From Peromyscus leucopus (lineage: Eukaryota; Chordata; Mammalia; Rodentia; Cricetidae): a stretch of 64,000 nucleotides of DNA. Positions within the stretch are counted from its first letter, which is position 1. Every line of letters starts with the position of its first letter. Below are positions 35,054 through 45,760 of this stretch, piece after piece. Both the position numbers and the translations under genes were made by a program. The notes under the pieces were generated by a model that was not told where the DNA came from, made no database searches, and worked only from the letters and a program-made list of their open reading frames with translations. The stretch spans positions 7,095,231-7,159,230 of the forward strand of contig NC_051071.1 in the NCBI RefSeq assembly GCF_004664715.2. The letters are read 5' to 3'.

Positions 35054-35625
35054 ATATCTCCTCTTTTTTTCCAAACAAAAACGAAAGGTTCTAACACAGT
35101 AAGACTGTATACAATAAGAACAATTATAAAGTAAAGATTTCATTCACAATGTACTGAATTCCAATTCATTTGTGTCTGATAAATTTAAAGAAAATTACTC
35201 CAAAATCTACCCTATCTTAATGAATCCAGAATTTTATATGTAATTCACTTTTTATTATATCTAAAGAAACTTCAACTATAACTCTCTAGTCTTCAAATCT
35301 ATTTAAAAAACCCAAAGGATATAATATTATTTAAGTAAACACAAAGTACATTGCAAACAAGTTCCAAAACTCTAAAAATGACAGAGACATCTGACTGCTT
35401 GGACAGTCATCCAAAGTTCCTCTGTAACATTGGAGCATCCATCTTCAGCCTATAGGCCTCATAGTATCTGGCAGACTTTTCAATAAAGCAGGAAATTTGA
35501 AAGATTGTCCTATCTATATTAGTAAAATTTATCAATCACTTTCTTCTGTGTCTTGCAGAATGTCTGGCAGTTTCTTCTGTGAAGTAGAAACCCTCAAAGA
35601 CCATCCTGCCTTGTTTTGACAAAGT

Positions 35626-35820
35626 TCAACAATCACTTAACTGTGGGTCCTGCAAGTACAATTTATATGATATATCATCAAGCCATCCAGGCAAAAGCAG
35701 CTTCTTGCCCAAATGGCTAGGCTTGTCACATTGAAAGCAAGCTCCATAAAGAATTTCTTCAATACTGGTTATCTCTGAAGTATATTGGTGCTGCCAGGAA
35801 CAGATGTATCTCATTGTCAT
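35626..35820 (-). pseudogene. Short frame shared with ERV-C, function unknown
   Basis: A 64-codon frame begins MTMRYICSWQHQYTSE and ends at a stop. ERV-C carries a related frame starting at about 59213 on the minus strand (MTMRHICSWQDQYTSE), which diverges later. It has a CFQC pair and no clear signal peptide or membrane segment. It could be an env relic or an accessory frame of this retrovirus group. Conservation of frame between two independently decayed copies is suggestive only. Confidence 0.4.
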
Positions 35821-36450
35821 GAAAAGGCTTAAGTTAACAAAACATTTTAAATGTCATATTCTGTAGGTCTTTGAAAGTTTGCAAACCATCTATGTAAAAT
35901 AAATCTCAATATGATCTGGAAAGCATACCTAACATATCTACAAATTTGATTGTTATAAATGACTAGCCAATAATCTATGTTTCTGGTTATCCTATATAAA
36001 TTATAATAATAGCTATCAAAAACAAGAACTTCACCTTACATTTCCAAATGAACTACATAAACACAATACCTCAAACAAAATAGAAACATGCATACAATAT
36101 GTTGTAACAAAAATAAACTTAAATTTTTATCACTATACAAAAATCCCCCAAACAGGAACAGAAACATACATACAGTGTGTTGCAAAAAAATTACCATGAA
36201 TTTGTGTCAATATAAAAAAGTTCTTACAAATACAAAGTATTTCAGATCAATAGTTGCCCCATAATTTATAGTAGATTCAATAGTCTGCCCTATTATTTAA
36301 AGTAGGTTCAATAATCTACCATTCTATCTTATCATTCCTATATCCCCCTCTTTTTTCTCAAATATATCCCTGAATGTAATATCATTCATATAATGTCTTC
36401 CCAATAACAGTAACAATTAATAAACAAATCTCATAAATGATGACAATCAT

Positions 36451-36989
36451 TTAAGGTTGATATATTGTGCATCCCAATAAACTTATTTGGGGGTCAGAGA
36501 ACAGAATAACCACTATATAAAACATAGAGGTTAGGCAGTGGTAGCACACACCTTCAATCCTAGCATTCTAGAGGCAGAGATCCATCTAAATCTCTGTGAG
36601 TTCAAGGCCACACTGGAAACAGCCAGGCATTGTGACACACACCTTTAATCCTAGCACTTGAGATATCATGTCTTGCTTGAAAAAGACACATGCCTTTAAT
36701 CCTAGGAAGTGATGGCAGGAAGTAGAAAAGTATATAAGGAATGAAGACCAGGAACTAGAGGCTTTTAAGCTTTGAGGCTTTTAGCAGCAGTTCACCTCAG
36801 ATCCATTCAGGTGAGGACTCAGAAGCTTTCAGTCTGAAGATTCATGGAAACAGGATCCAATGAGGAGTTGCCAAGGTGAGGTTATCTCTGATCTTTCAGA
36901 ATTCACCCCAATACCTGGCTCCTTTTTTTTTTGTTGTTGTTGTTGATTTTTTTTTTTTATTAATAAGACCTTTTAAGATTTGTGCTACA
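36451..36989 (+). mobile_element. Family I solo LTR inserted in ERV-B (opposite strand)
   Basis: It begins TTAAGGTTGATATATTG (aligning to TGTGGTGATATTTTG of the family) and ends TTTGTGCTACA, flanked by (a)atcat on both sides. The unoccupied site is visible in ERV-C near 59850. It contains a TATA box (AAGTATATAAGGAATG), two B1-like heads (GCACACACCTTCAATCC and ACACACCTTTAATCC), and AATAAG near the 3' end. Confidence 0.85.
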
Positions 36990-37224
36990 ATCATCCATAA
37001 CCCACCAAATGACCAAATACCATTTTCCCTACCTCTTAGGGATGTGGGTGTTTTGTTCCCAACATTACTTCCTGTTGTCTGGGGTTGATGATAGCCTGAA
37101 AAAACTGAGATATCAGCCAAGTCCTGAGAAAACCAGCTGCAACATTCATCATCCAGTCTCTGTGTAATGGAACAGTGCAAAGCTTATCTGAAATCCTGGC
37201 TAGAGTATCCTGTGAGACTGAATC

Positions 37225-37280
37225 ACTGGCTGGAGAGATGGCTCAGCCATTAAAGGCTAGGCTCACAACCAAAAATATAA
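37225..37280 (+). mobile_element. Short tRNA-derived SINE insertion in ERV-B
   Basis: CTGGAGAGATGGCTCAGCCA with TTAAAGGCTAGGCTCACAAC, a B2-like head with a short body. It is flanked by gagactgaatc (37214-37224) and gagactgaacc (37281-37291), and is absent from the matching position in ERV-C (about 60110). Confidence 0.8.
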
Positions 37281-37849
37281 GAGACTGAACCCACTCAGTA
37301 AGCAACTTTAGAGTTATCCTGAGCAGTTGGTAGTCCAATAGTCATCTTTACGTGGTGCTTGTTCCCTTAATGGCATTACCACAATCAAAATAGTATAATC
37401 ATTGTGAGGTCCTATCTTCTATTAGAAACGTAAAAGTTTGCTGTTATGACTGGTCAAGGTCCACTGCTGAAAACTTAAATATTTTAAATGTCATACACAG
37501 AATGGTTTTATAAGTCTAGAGCTAATATTTATGAAACATTTTAAGTAGTTAAATAAAACAAAAGAATTATGAGATTATTAGCAATAGAAAAGACCCTAAA
37601 TTTTGGTTTTCTTCTGTTCCAGATCAGCTGGCTGTTCTGACATGAGACAGAGATTTTGGATTTTCCTTTAGCAAACATGCTTGAGTTCAGAGAAGGAGAG
37701 AGTCATGCCCCAACCCTAAAGTCAGCTTTGAATTTTAATTAAATTAGGGCTATAAAGAGATTATTTCCCTGTTGTAGTTGTAAAGGACAACAAAAACAAA
37801 TATTTAGGAAGACTTATGAAATTTTATTTTGTTGGAAATATGCCATACT

Positions 37850-38972
37850 ATATAATATATTATATTAGGCTAGTTTGACTCTTAGCTATGTCTTCTTCAC
37901 ATCAGGAAAGCTCTCCAGTTCAACTCTATTCTTTATCAATCTTGATAGTATCCATAGTTTTTCTTCTCCTGTGGAAACAAAAGCAAAAGCTCTCCTTCAA
38001 TGTACCATATATACTGGTTTCCATTCTGAGTTTAATACATCATTAAAAATTTAGATTGATCTAATTAATCATTTTTTTATTATCCAATGTTTCTCTGCAG
38101 TTGTTCTATTTTCATAAGCATTTAAAAAATTAAAGTTAATAAAGTATTGTGTAATCTATGTCTGTGTGTTTTTATTACTGCATTCTGTTTTTTAAGCATT
38201 TCTTTTAGAGTTTGATTAGTTCTTTCTATAGCTGCTTACCCTGTAGTGTTGAGTGGTAGACCTGTAATATAATTTATGTTATAATATGCAAAAATGTTTC
38301 ATTTTACAAGACTGAAGCATTGTCAGTCTTAATTTATACAGGTATCCACAGAATGGCCATAACTTCTAATAGATAGGTAATTAAAAAACCAGCCTTTTCA
38401 GAACTCAAAGCATTAAAATCCTAAATATGCATTTATGGTATGGTGTACATATTTTAATTTTCAAAATTCTTCAAAATGAAGCACATCCATTTGCCAAACT
38501 TTATTTCTTTAAGTATCCTTTGGGTTACTTCCTGCAGGTAGTGGAGTTTTGTTATACAAGGAATAAGCAGGACATTTTCTTTTAATTTCCTTGGCTTGTT
38601 GCCAAGTGATAGAAAAATCCTTTCTCAAACCTTTGCTATTGACATGGTATTTTTTATGAAACTCTGAGACCTCCAGCACATTTCCTATTAGTATGTGGTT
38701 AACTTCATCATATCATTGTACTGGAGGCCCTGGAAAACCCATACAGAATCTGATATGTGTTATACATATGGGCTAATTCATATTTCTAACTATTTTCTGT
38801 AATTGTATAAATAACAGAGTTAATTCTGACTTATGAGAAATAAATTCAGTGGTTTCAATATGTAAGAAAACTTTCTGCATATTGAGAGTCAGTAATTATA
38901 TTAAGAGGTTCTGAAAATCTAATAATACCATGAGACTAGCCCACAATTCTGATTTCTGAACTGAATCATAAG
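37850..38972 (-). pseudogene. ERV-B pol: RNase H and integrase remnants
   Basis: Minus-strand frames, with many stops, read RNase H-like text near 38880-38970 (reaching a SQYAE-like motif after a Thr/Asp region) and integrase-like text further left (KTDNASV, consistent with the second catalytic Asp of DDE, near 38320). The matching RT half lies at 45761-46870, beyond the ERV-A insertion. Confidence 0.65.
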
Positions 38973-39163
38973 GTCTTTTGTTGCTCCCTTAGGGGAGGGG
39001 GTGAGAATGCATGGCACCAATGACATAGATGCTGGGAGTCAGTTGAAGGCAGACAGCAGATTCATTTATTCAATAATGGGAAAGCCCTTATATACCCTCT
39101 TCTCAGCACCCAGGCTTTGTCCCAATCTGGTGACATTGCATGGTCATCCCTCATTGGCTAGGA

Positions 39164-39295
39164 ATGATCAGGCACTCTGACAGCAATCAGGAACTTTGAC
39201 AGCACCTGTTGCTAGGTACTCAGGCTGACTCTGCATGATCAAGAACTCTGACAGTGATCAGGAACTCTGACAGCACTTGTTGCTAGGCTCTCAGG
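39164..39295 (-). repeat. 71 bp tandem duplication in ERV-A 3' LTR U3
   Basis: ATGATCAGGCACTCTGACAG... (39164-39234) is repeated from 39235 (ATGATCAAGAACTCTGACAG...). The 5' LTR has a single, shortened version. Tandem U3 repeats of this size in retroviral LTRs are commonly enhancer duplications. Confidence 0.85.
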
Positions 39296-39602
39296 TGTGG
39301 GAGACTAGCCCCCACACTTATTTACCCTAGAAACTCTTAAGGATTGAGGGACAAGAGACTTAGTTAGAAACAGGGAGGAGTGAAAACAGAGAGAAAACAC
39401 AAGACAGACCCAGGTAGACCTGGACCCTTAGCCACCAGCCGAGAACTTTATTCCAAAGGTCTATTTATTACAATGCCAAGGGGTGGAGCAAAAGACATCC
39501 CCTTGCTAGTTACAGTCACCTGGTACCCAGGCCCATGGTCCAATCAACCTCTTATGCAGTCCTGCTGGGTACAGTCACTAGGAAACCTACTGGGCTCCAA
39601 CA
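39296..39602 (-). mobile_element. Solo LTR nested in ERV-A 3' LTR, perfect 6 bp TSD
   Basis: The plus strand reads TGTGGGAGACTAG...GGGCTCCAACA, so the minus strand has TG...CA ends. It is flanked on both sides by ctcagg (39290-39295 and 39603-39608). It contains two AATAAA complements (GAACTTTATTCC and CTATTTATTAC). It belongs to none of families I-III. Confidence 0.93.
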
Positions 39603-40012
39603 CTCAGGCAGACTCCAGGTTGGCTCATAAGGAAGTATATTATGTGCATGCCTTGGCAACTGGTTTGAGCCAATTTCCTTGACCCTATTGCCCAGTCCTA
39701 CTATATATCCACCCTTTTATTGTATAACATGAGCACTTAGTGGGAGTTGGAGTTTTTTGCTCTAGCCTTGTTGACCCTAATTGGACTATGTCTGTCTTAG
39801 ATGGGCTTGTGAAACAAGCTCTTACCCATCATTGACTATCAGCCCTTGAAGGGCATCCTTTCCTGGTGAGTCACTTCAGATGGGGAGGATCAGGCAATAG
39901 CCTTTTGAATTCAGAAAGTCAGGTATGTATAACCTCCTATGGAGGGCTATGAGTTGGATGCCATTAACACTTGTAGAGTCACCTTAGTGGCTGCCCATTG
40001 TTGCCAGATGTG

Positions 40013-40324
40013 CTATAGAAGACACTTAAAAAGAAGAAAGATTAAAAGCATCACCTTACCAATCAAAATGTAAATAAAAATCCAGGAGGGATCAAACAAC
40101 CTTTTTATATTACACCAAAACTTTTCAAAAAATAAAGAGTCAAAGGCCACAACCTCTGCTCTTGCCTGATTTAATTGGAAATTTTCATGTGTTAGCTGTA
40201 AGGAAGAATATAGAAATTTAGCTGACCATGGGCTGTTAATATATTTAGCTAGCTCCAAGGCTGCTAAACTAAGGTTCCTCATCTCAAAAGGTATCATACA
40301 AAATAAGGAAAAACAAGGGTCCAC
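40013..40324 (-). pseudogene. ERV-A env transmembrane-like remnant
   Basis: A 103-codon minus-strand frame just upstream of the 3' LTR ends with a strongly hydrophobic run (WIFIYILIGKVMLLIFLLF) preceded by charged and aromatic residues. The position between integrase and the 3' LTR and the single C-terminal membrane segment fit the end of a retroviral TM subunit. I see no complete Env. Confidence 0.5.
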
Positions 40325-40639
40325 AAGTCTCCAGCTTTTAGAGGGGCAATGAGTGCAAGAAAGGAAGAAAGGGGAGTTTATGTATTACTCATCATGGGTT
40401 ATTATCTCCTTGGTGGTAGCAGGCTAATCTGTGGCCAGTAACACATCTCTTGCTGGGTTATATTGGTATATTGGCACTCTGAGGAAAAACACAAACATAT
40501 CTTCCAGAGGTTAACAGGGGGGCTGGTGGCTGCTCTTGGAGGGAAACATGATCTCTCCATCTTACCATGGGCAGGGACATGTTCCTTGGCAGAGACACCC
40601 AGTGCTTGTAAGCAGGCTGAGCCCTTTGTCATAAAAACT

Positions 40640-41285
40640 GAGAAAGTTCATATGGAAAAGGACCTCTGTTAAGGCCAGATGAGGATCTCACCTAGCCTCT
40701 GGTGAGACAGTCTTTGCTAACATCTCCTTAAGAGCTCTTTTAGTATTTTCCACAATGGCTTGCCCCTACAGATAGTAGGGGACACCAGGTGTATGGAAAA
40801 TCTTCCAGAACCCAGTAAGTCATTGAATTGTTGAGAGGCATAGACAGGACCATTGTCAGTCTTCAGTGCCCAAGGTACCCCCATAACTATCATGGCTGAC
40901 TTAAGGGCCTTGATAACATTGATGGCTTTTCTCCAGAAAGAACAGGGGCATAAACAAAGGAGGAGCAGGTATTTATTATCACATGAACATATTTAAGATT
41001 GCCAAAGGGGGCATGATGTGTGACATCTGTTTGTCAGATGGTGTTAGGCAACAAGCCCCGGGGATTAACCCCTGAACATTGAAGCTGTCCTAAGTGGGCA
41101 AAAGGGGTACAAGTTGTACATATCCAGGACAAATATTTATATTGGGAAACCGGTAATACTAAAAGAAGTCTATGCAAATTCTGTGGAGACAGATAGAACT
41201 CCTGATGAAGAGCCCTAGCTTGCTCTAGGAGATTCATACTGGCTCTTAATATGATGGTGTCTGTGACCTCATTTTCTTGAGTCAA
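40640..41285 (-). pseudogene. ERV-A integrase remnant
   Basis: The frame at 41034-41285 carries the N-terminal zinc-binding region (His residues in ALHQEF and NLHRL, then the CTTC Cys pair) followed by the GVNPRGLLPN linker. A second piece has the core Asp in TDNGPVY (complement ending 40860), and, in another frame, VEN with the catalytic Glu (codon complement 40748-40750). The first core Asp is not placed. Frameshifts separate the pieces. Confidence 0.8.
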
Positions 41286-41299
41286 TATTCTGGGTAATT

Positions 41300-41660
41300 T
41301 GAAGTGAGATCTAATGTATGACTGGTATCAACACTCAGTTCTTTGATTAGGACATCTTGTATGAGCACCATGGTACTGCTGATGGAGGTCAGTGAGTCTT
41401 TAACTGCCTGTTAAAAGAAAAGGCCAGCACAAGAACTGCCTGTTCAGCATACTAACTATCAGAAAAAAATATAAATGGGCTCAGTCTGGCACTCCACTAG
41501 AACCTTTAGGAGGGCTAATAGCTCACCCAATTGAACAGAACCAGGGTTAGAAATAACATATATAACATCTTTGGAGCCAGGATTCTTAATAAGAGCACCA
41601 TGTCTGTTTTTATTGGAATCTGAAGAGACTGGGGTGGCATGAAGTATAGGAGTGGAGGAG
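41300..41660 (-). pseudogene. ERV-A RNase H-like remnant
   Basis: Broken minus-strand frames include SVQLGELLALLKVL, which resembles the helix carrying the conserved Glu of retroviral RNase H. It sits between RT/connection and integrase, as expected for pol. Confidence 0.55.
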
Positions 41661-41800
41661 GGGACTTCATGGGGTTATTGGAAATGTGGGGAGTTTTGCT
41701 AAGATGTTATTTTTTGGCAAATGATTGTCAATAGTTCCTGTGAATCTTGTAGCCATTTCCTAGAATAAGATAGAATCTGTCCAAAGGGATTGGGTATCCT

Positions 41801-42850
41801 TTAAGGAAAAGGGGAGGACAAGCTTATCTGGCTCTCTTCCATCTGTTCCTTATGGCCAAATTGGAAGGACTGATCAAACTCAGAAGTGACTTTATACAGG
41901 TCAAAATGTGCTTGGTGTATCCATAGGAAGAGCCCAGGTTGCCATAATACTCCCCCAAATCTCCTGGATGTCTGTAAAAACATTGATAATAAGGGTCTTT
42001 GGGGATCATGCTGTTGCAAGGTGTAGATGGTTAGAATGGCCAAAAACTTTTGTAGCATATCTTTAGCTTCTTGTGTAAGCCTAACCTTAGTGGAAGGGCA
42101 GGTGAGGCCCTCCAACAATGAAAAGAGGAGTCTTATCTCTTGGTCAGGGATGGGTAGAAAGATTCAAGTCAATTAACTATGATACAAAATTGTTGTAATT
42201 CTGAGAGTGAGTACAATTCCTTTATTTCCTATTTAAAAGAAAGGGTGTGGACTTGCTTAACAATGGAAAAACCTGAAAAGGCAAAAGGGGAGTACCATTT
42301 AGACCTTATCTGGAGTCACCATCAGATATAATGATGCAAGATCATTTAATACTCCCTTGGCAGTCTTTTGCAAGTAGGCTGCATCTGGGTGTGTCAGGAG
42401 GAGATCATCCATATAATGGATCAAAAGAACATCCTGGGGACATTGACCAATGCTTGTGAAACATATACCTGGCAAATAGTGGGGCTATGCTTCATTCCTT
42501 GGGGCAAAACAGTCCATTGATCTCTCTTAGCTGGTTTATGCATATTAGGTTCCTACACAGTAAAGGCAAAATGGTCTTGATCCTGCAGCACCAGAGGAAT
42601 TTGAAAAAAACATTCCTTAATATCTGAAGTTGATATATAATAAGATGGAAGAATAGCATTAAGGTGGGGAGGGCCTGGCTGTGTAGACCCTATTTTTTCC
42701 ACTAGACTCCACAAAGATCCTTCAGGAGGCAGTAGTGTCCTGATTTCTTGGGGAAACAAATATGGGGGTGTCATGTTTACTTGTGGATTGTTCTATGTGC
42801 CCTGTCTTTAGCTGTTCTGCATCTAATTCCTTTAGGATTGACAGCTTGGG
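41801..42850 (-). pseudogene. ERV-A reverse transcriptase remnant
   Basis: The catalytic YMDD motif is intact (complement of 42404-42415), followed by LLLTHPD. Upstream, STSDIKECFFQIPL (within 42553-42774) is the motif A region with its Asp. The frame at 41801-42118 holds connection-like text (HDPQRPLL, WQPGLFLWIHQ). The enzyme would copy viral RNA into DNA, but stops and frameshifts break it into at least three pieces. Confidence 0.88.
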
Positions 42851-43173
42851 TTCAATTATAGGTCACTGTTCCATCTATACTTCTTGATCCAAGAGCCACA
42901 TCAATGTAATGTGGCTAGGTAGCTCAATTGTGGTGGAGTTCATAGAGACAGTGGCTCTTAGAATTGGGAGTGCAATTCTCATGCAGAGTTGCAGACCACA
43001 AGACCCAACTTTCCATGGACCTTGATGTCATCAAAAAAGGCTCTGTCAACTGTAGTTAGGACAACATCCATGTTCTGTAAAATATCTCTGCCCCACAGGT
43101 TCCTGGGTACAGTGAAAATGATATGGCAAATGGTTCCCAATTGCCATGAAGATCCTTTCAATGGACCTGATGG

Positions 43174-43345
43174 TCATCTTAGAAGCCTGTGGCCTCCCAT
43201 CAGTGATATGATGGGGGGGCTGAGTTTAATCTTCCAATGAGGGCAGCCAAGTGCCTTAGTCTCAGTTAAAATAGTTGTGTTGGCACCCATGTCAACCAGG
43301 CCTTTGACAGCTTGTCCATCAAGATAGATAGTTAGCACTGGGGAG
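43174..43345 (-). pseudogene. ERV-A protease remnant
   Basis: The minus strand reads LTIYLDGQAVKGLVDMGAN, with the aspartic-protease active site changed from D-T/S-G to DMG (complement of 43279-43293), so the motif is damaged. The domain is cut from its upstream part by the solo LTR at 43346-43749. Confidence 0.8.
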
Positions 43346-43749
43346 TGCTGTGGGATATCTTTCTGTATGCTGTGAATGTGTGTTGCTCTGATTGGTTTAT
43401 AAATAAAGCTGCTTGGCCAATGGTGAAGCAGAATAAGGTTAGGCAGTATATACAAATTGAAGAGGAGGAAAAGAAAAGGAGAAATAAGAGAGATGCTTTG
43501 AGCTGCCACCAGGAGAAGCAAGATATGAAAGTACCATTAAGCCACAAAACCACATGGCAATTTTTATATAAATAGAAATGGGTTAAGTTATAAGAGCTAG
43601 CTATCCAGAAGCTTGAGCCATAGACCATCCAGTTTGTAAATAATATAAGCCTCTGTGTGTTTACTTGGGACTAAGCAGCTTCAGGACACAAGTGAGAGAG
43701 ATTTGTTAGACCTCCAGTCAGGCAGGACACAAGAAAACTTCTGACTACA
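43346..43749 (+). mobile_element. Family II solo LTR inside ERV-A (opposite strand)
   Basis: It starts TGCTGTGGGATATC and ends CTTCTGACTACA. It includes CTCTGATTGGTTTATAAATA (CCAAT complement and AATAAA-like), and AATATAAGCCTCTGTGTG near the 3' end. ERV-A protease and nucleocapsid lie on either side. The flanks ggggag and gatgag match only 4/6. Confidence 0.88.
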
Positions 43750-43899
43750 GATGAGTATGGAAAATGAGCATTGTCCAGTAGATTTTTGGATTACCAGACA
43801 CTTCTCTTACTGGTGGAGCTGAGAAGTAGCCCACATGGAGTTTAAAGGGGCTAGTGGTTTGGCTGGCTGTGACCTACAATCCTTTGCCCAATGAAATCT

Positions 43900-44760
43900 C
43901 TTTTTGTATCTGAGCATCAGTTCCTAGGTTTTGCCTGGGGCAGTCATGCCACAAGTGGCCTGATTTGCCACATCCCCAACAAGTTCTATCTACCTAGGTG
44001 TCTTTGGGAGTGTCATTAGCATGTTGCCTGTCAACAACCAGAGTGTCCAGGGAGGTGGTAAAAGCAGCAGTGGGACTGGTGTTGCAGGTGAGATCTCTGG
44101 TGGCCTGTACGCATTTATGTATGTCTTCATCTCACATGGCTGCAACCCCATTACACATTTGGGCATTGAGCCCTTTCCAAGTCAGCTATTTAATCAACAT
44201 ATCTCTTGTGGTGTCCACATCCACTCTGTACTCTACTGCCTCATTGACATGGGCTAGAAAGTCTGTGAAGAGCTCCCCTAGCTGTTGGATAAGATTGCAA
44301 AAGCAAGCCGAGGGATCACAGGGAGTGCAGGCTCTGAAGGCCTTGAGGGTCAGGTCTGAGACCTATTGAAAATAGGCATTCAAGCCATTCTGTGTCTGGC
44401 ACACAGGATGGACATATTCCCTGCACCCTGTGACCATATCATGGGTCATCAGGACATTAAGTAAGATGTTCATCTGTGCTTGGGATTCTGCCTGATCATC
44501 ATAGGCCAATCTCCAACTGAGAAAGACCACAGGCTCCAACACAGCTTTAAGCAAATGGTATCAATCAAAATAAGTTTGAAACTGCATGGACCATTGAGCA
44601 AGGACCTTTTGGAAGTAGGAGGAATCTGGGTTTGACACATTGCCTGAAGGAGAATTCAGCTACCAGGGTGGGAATCCAGGGCTGGTCATCAGCATTTGGG
44701 CCCACATTCAGTGGGAAGTCTTCTATGTGTCTACAGACAAACAGTGGCACAAGCTATAAG
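43900..44760 (-). pseudogene. ERV-A gag capsid-nucleocapsid remnant
   Basis: A CCHC zinc knuckle is intact (complement of 43940-43981: C-W-G-C-G-K-S-G-H-L-W-H-D-C), the hallmark of retroviral nucleocapsid. Capsid-like text lies at 44363-44554 (VFLSWRLAYDDQAESQAQ) and 44250-44290 (QQLGELFTDFLAHVNEAV, major-homology-like neighbourhood). Several stops interrupt it. Confidence 0.8.
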
Positions 44761-45404
44761 GGTTGTAAGATGCCTGGCATTGTGGGAGAGTAGCCACCTC
44801 CTGAGACAGGCAGATATTGGAGAAGATCACCCTAAGAATACTTCATTAGAGGCTTAGCTGCCCTCAGTGGTGATGGAGCAGAGCAGGGAGCAGCACATGA
44901 CTTAATGACAGCTGTGTTCTCCTTGACAGATTTTGCAGGGCCAAATTGTCTGGTTCTTCATCACCAGATATTGTAGAGATATCCAAAACAGAAGGGGTGG
45001 GGTTGATAAAAACCTTACCCATCTTTTAGAAGGAAACATCAAGCAAACAACAGTCAGAAGATGACAGTCAGAAGGGGCGGAAATTTGTATCAGACCCTTA
45101 TGTCTTGTGCTTAATGGGGGCTTCCATGATTTTTTTAGGTAATGGCCATATGCCCACATGGAGTCCCACAATGAGGAATGGCACTCAGGAACTGAACCTT
45201 GGATCCACCTACTGGGGGTGTCATACAGCACAAAAGAAGGAAATAAATGGGGGTCCCAATGCTTACCTGCCAAAAGGACCAAAAGAACCCAACACTGAGG
45301 GGCCTTCTCACCAAAACACACCATCTTGTGGGCACTGTCCAGCACCTGTAAGTGAAGTGAGGGAGTCGATTAGAACCTGCACTGGAAAAGAGAAAGTAAC
45401 AGAA
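44761..45404 (-). mobile_element. ERV-A 5' leader and matrix region
   Basis: Sequence between the PBS-like site and recognisable capsid. A 147-codon minus-strand frame at 44902-45345 has no feature I can name. The gag start is not identified. Confidence 0.45.
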
Positions 45405-45423
45405 GCACCACTTTCAGGTGCCA
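45405..45423 (-). promoter_or_regulatory. ERV-A primer-binding-site-like sequence
   Basis: The minus strand reads TGGCACCTGAAAGTGGTGC just inside the 5' LTR. TGG-C-CC-GAA positions agree with lysine-tRNA type PBSs of betaretroviruses, with several mismatches. Confidence 0.5.
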
Positions 45424-45439
45424 GATATTTCTGGATCCT

Positions 45440-45754
45440 AACGGCTCCCTCAGAGGAGGGGATGAGAAGGTGTGGCATCAATGACACAGATACTGGGAGT
45501 CAGCTGAAGGCAAACAGTAGACTTGTTTATTCAATAATGGGGAAGGCCTTAAATATCCTCTTCCTAGCACCCAGACTGTGTCTCAATCTGGTGACATTGT
45601 GTGGTCTTCCCTCATTGGCTGGGCATGATCAGGAACTCTTACAGAACCTATTGCTAGCCATACTCCAGGTTGGCTCATAAGGAAGTACATTATATGCATG
45701 TCATGGCAATGGTTTGAGCCAATTTCCTAGACCCCATGGGCCTGTCCTACTACA
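45440..45754 (-). mobile_element. ERV-A 5' LTR
   Basis: The minus strand starts TGTAGTAGGACAGG. It contains AGCCAATGAGGG (CCAAT), GATATTTAAGG (TATA-like) and TTGAATAAACAAG (poly(A) signal). About 315 bp. The 3' end next to the PBS is mutated, so the exact end is approximate. Confidence 0.85.
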
Positions 45755-45760
45755 GGCTTT

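Larger units (their letters stand above)
35054..37850 (-). mobile_element. ERV-B 3' internal region
   Basis: This region lies between integrase (to the right) and the 3' LTR. It is collinear with ERV-C 58562-60260: for example AAATGACAGAGACATCTGAC at 35378 matches AAATGACAGAAACAGCTGAC at 58867, and ATGCCATATTCTGTAG-type blocks recur. Part of it also matches ERV-D (54980-55100 and 56940-57060). Normally env would be here; I cannot recognise an Env. It contains a family I LTR and a SINE insertion. Confidence 0.7.
38979..39705 (-). mobile_element. ERV-A 3' LTR (with nested LTR)
   Basis: It matches the 5' LTR over both ends (AACCAGTTGCC...CCTTATGAGCC block and the AATAAATGAATCTGC block). It contains a CCAAT complement (CATTGGCTAGG), a TATA complement (TTATATACCC) and a poly(A) complement (TTTATTCAATAATGG). 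It is longer than the 5' LTR because of a 71 bp tandem duplication and a 307 bp nested LTR. Confidence 0.85.
38979..45754 (-). mobile_element. ERV-A: betaretrovirus-like provirus inserted in ERV-B pol
   Basis: A 6.8 kb minus-strand provirus with two related LTRs, a PBS-like site, and gag, pro, pol and env-like remnants in order. The flanks gtcttt (38973-38978) and ggcttt (45755-45760) match 5/6, the 6 bp TSD size of class II ERVs. ERV-B pol reads across the insertion point. All reading frames are broken, and two solo LTRs have inserted since. It cannot encode any complete viral protein. Confidence 0.9.

Noticed and set aside
40013..45404. Possibility that ERV-A is still able to produce virus proteins
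   Set aside because: Every domain is split by stops or frameshifts, the protease active site is altered, and a solo LTR interrupts the region between gag and protease.
45105..45680. 191-codon plus-strand frame, the longest in the window
   Set aside because: It runs antisense across the ERV-A leader, PBS and 5' LTR. No domain is recognisable and the position explains it as a chance frame.
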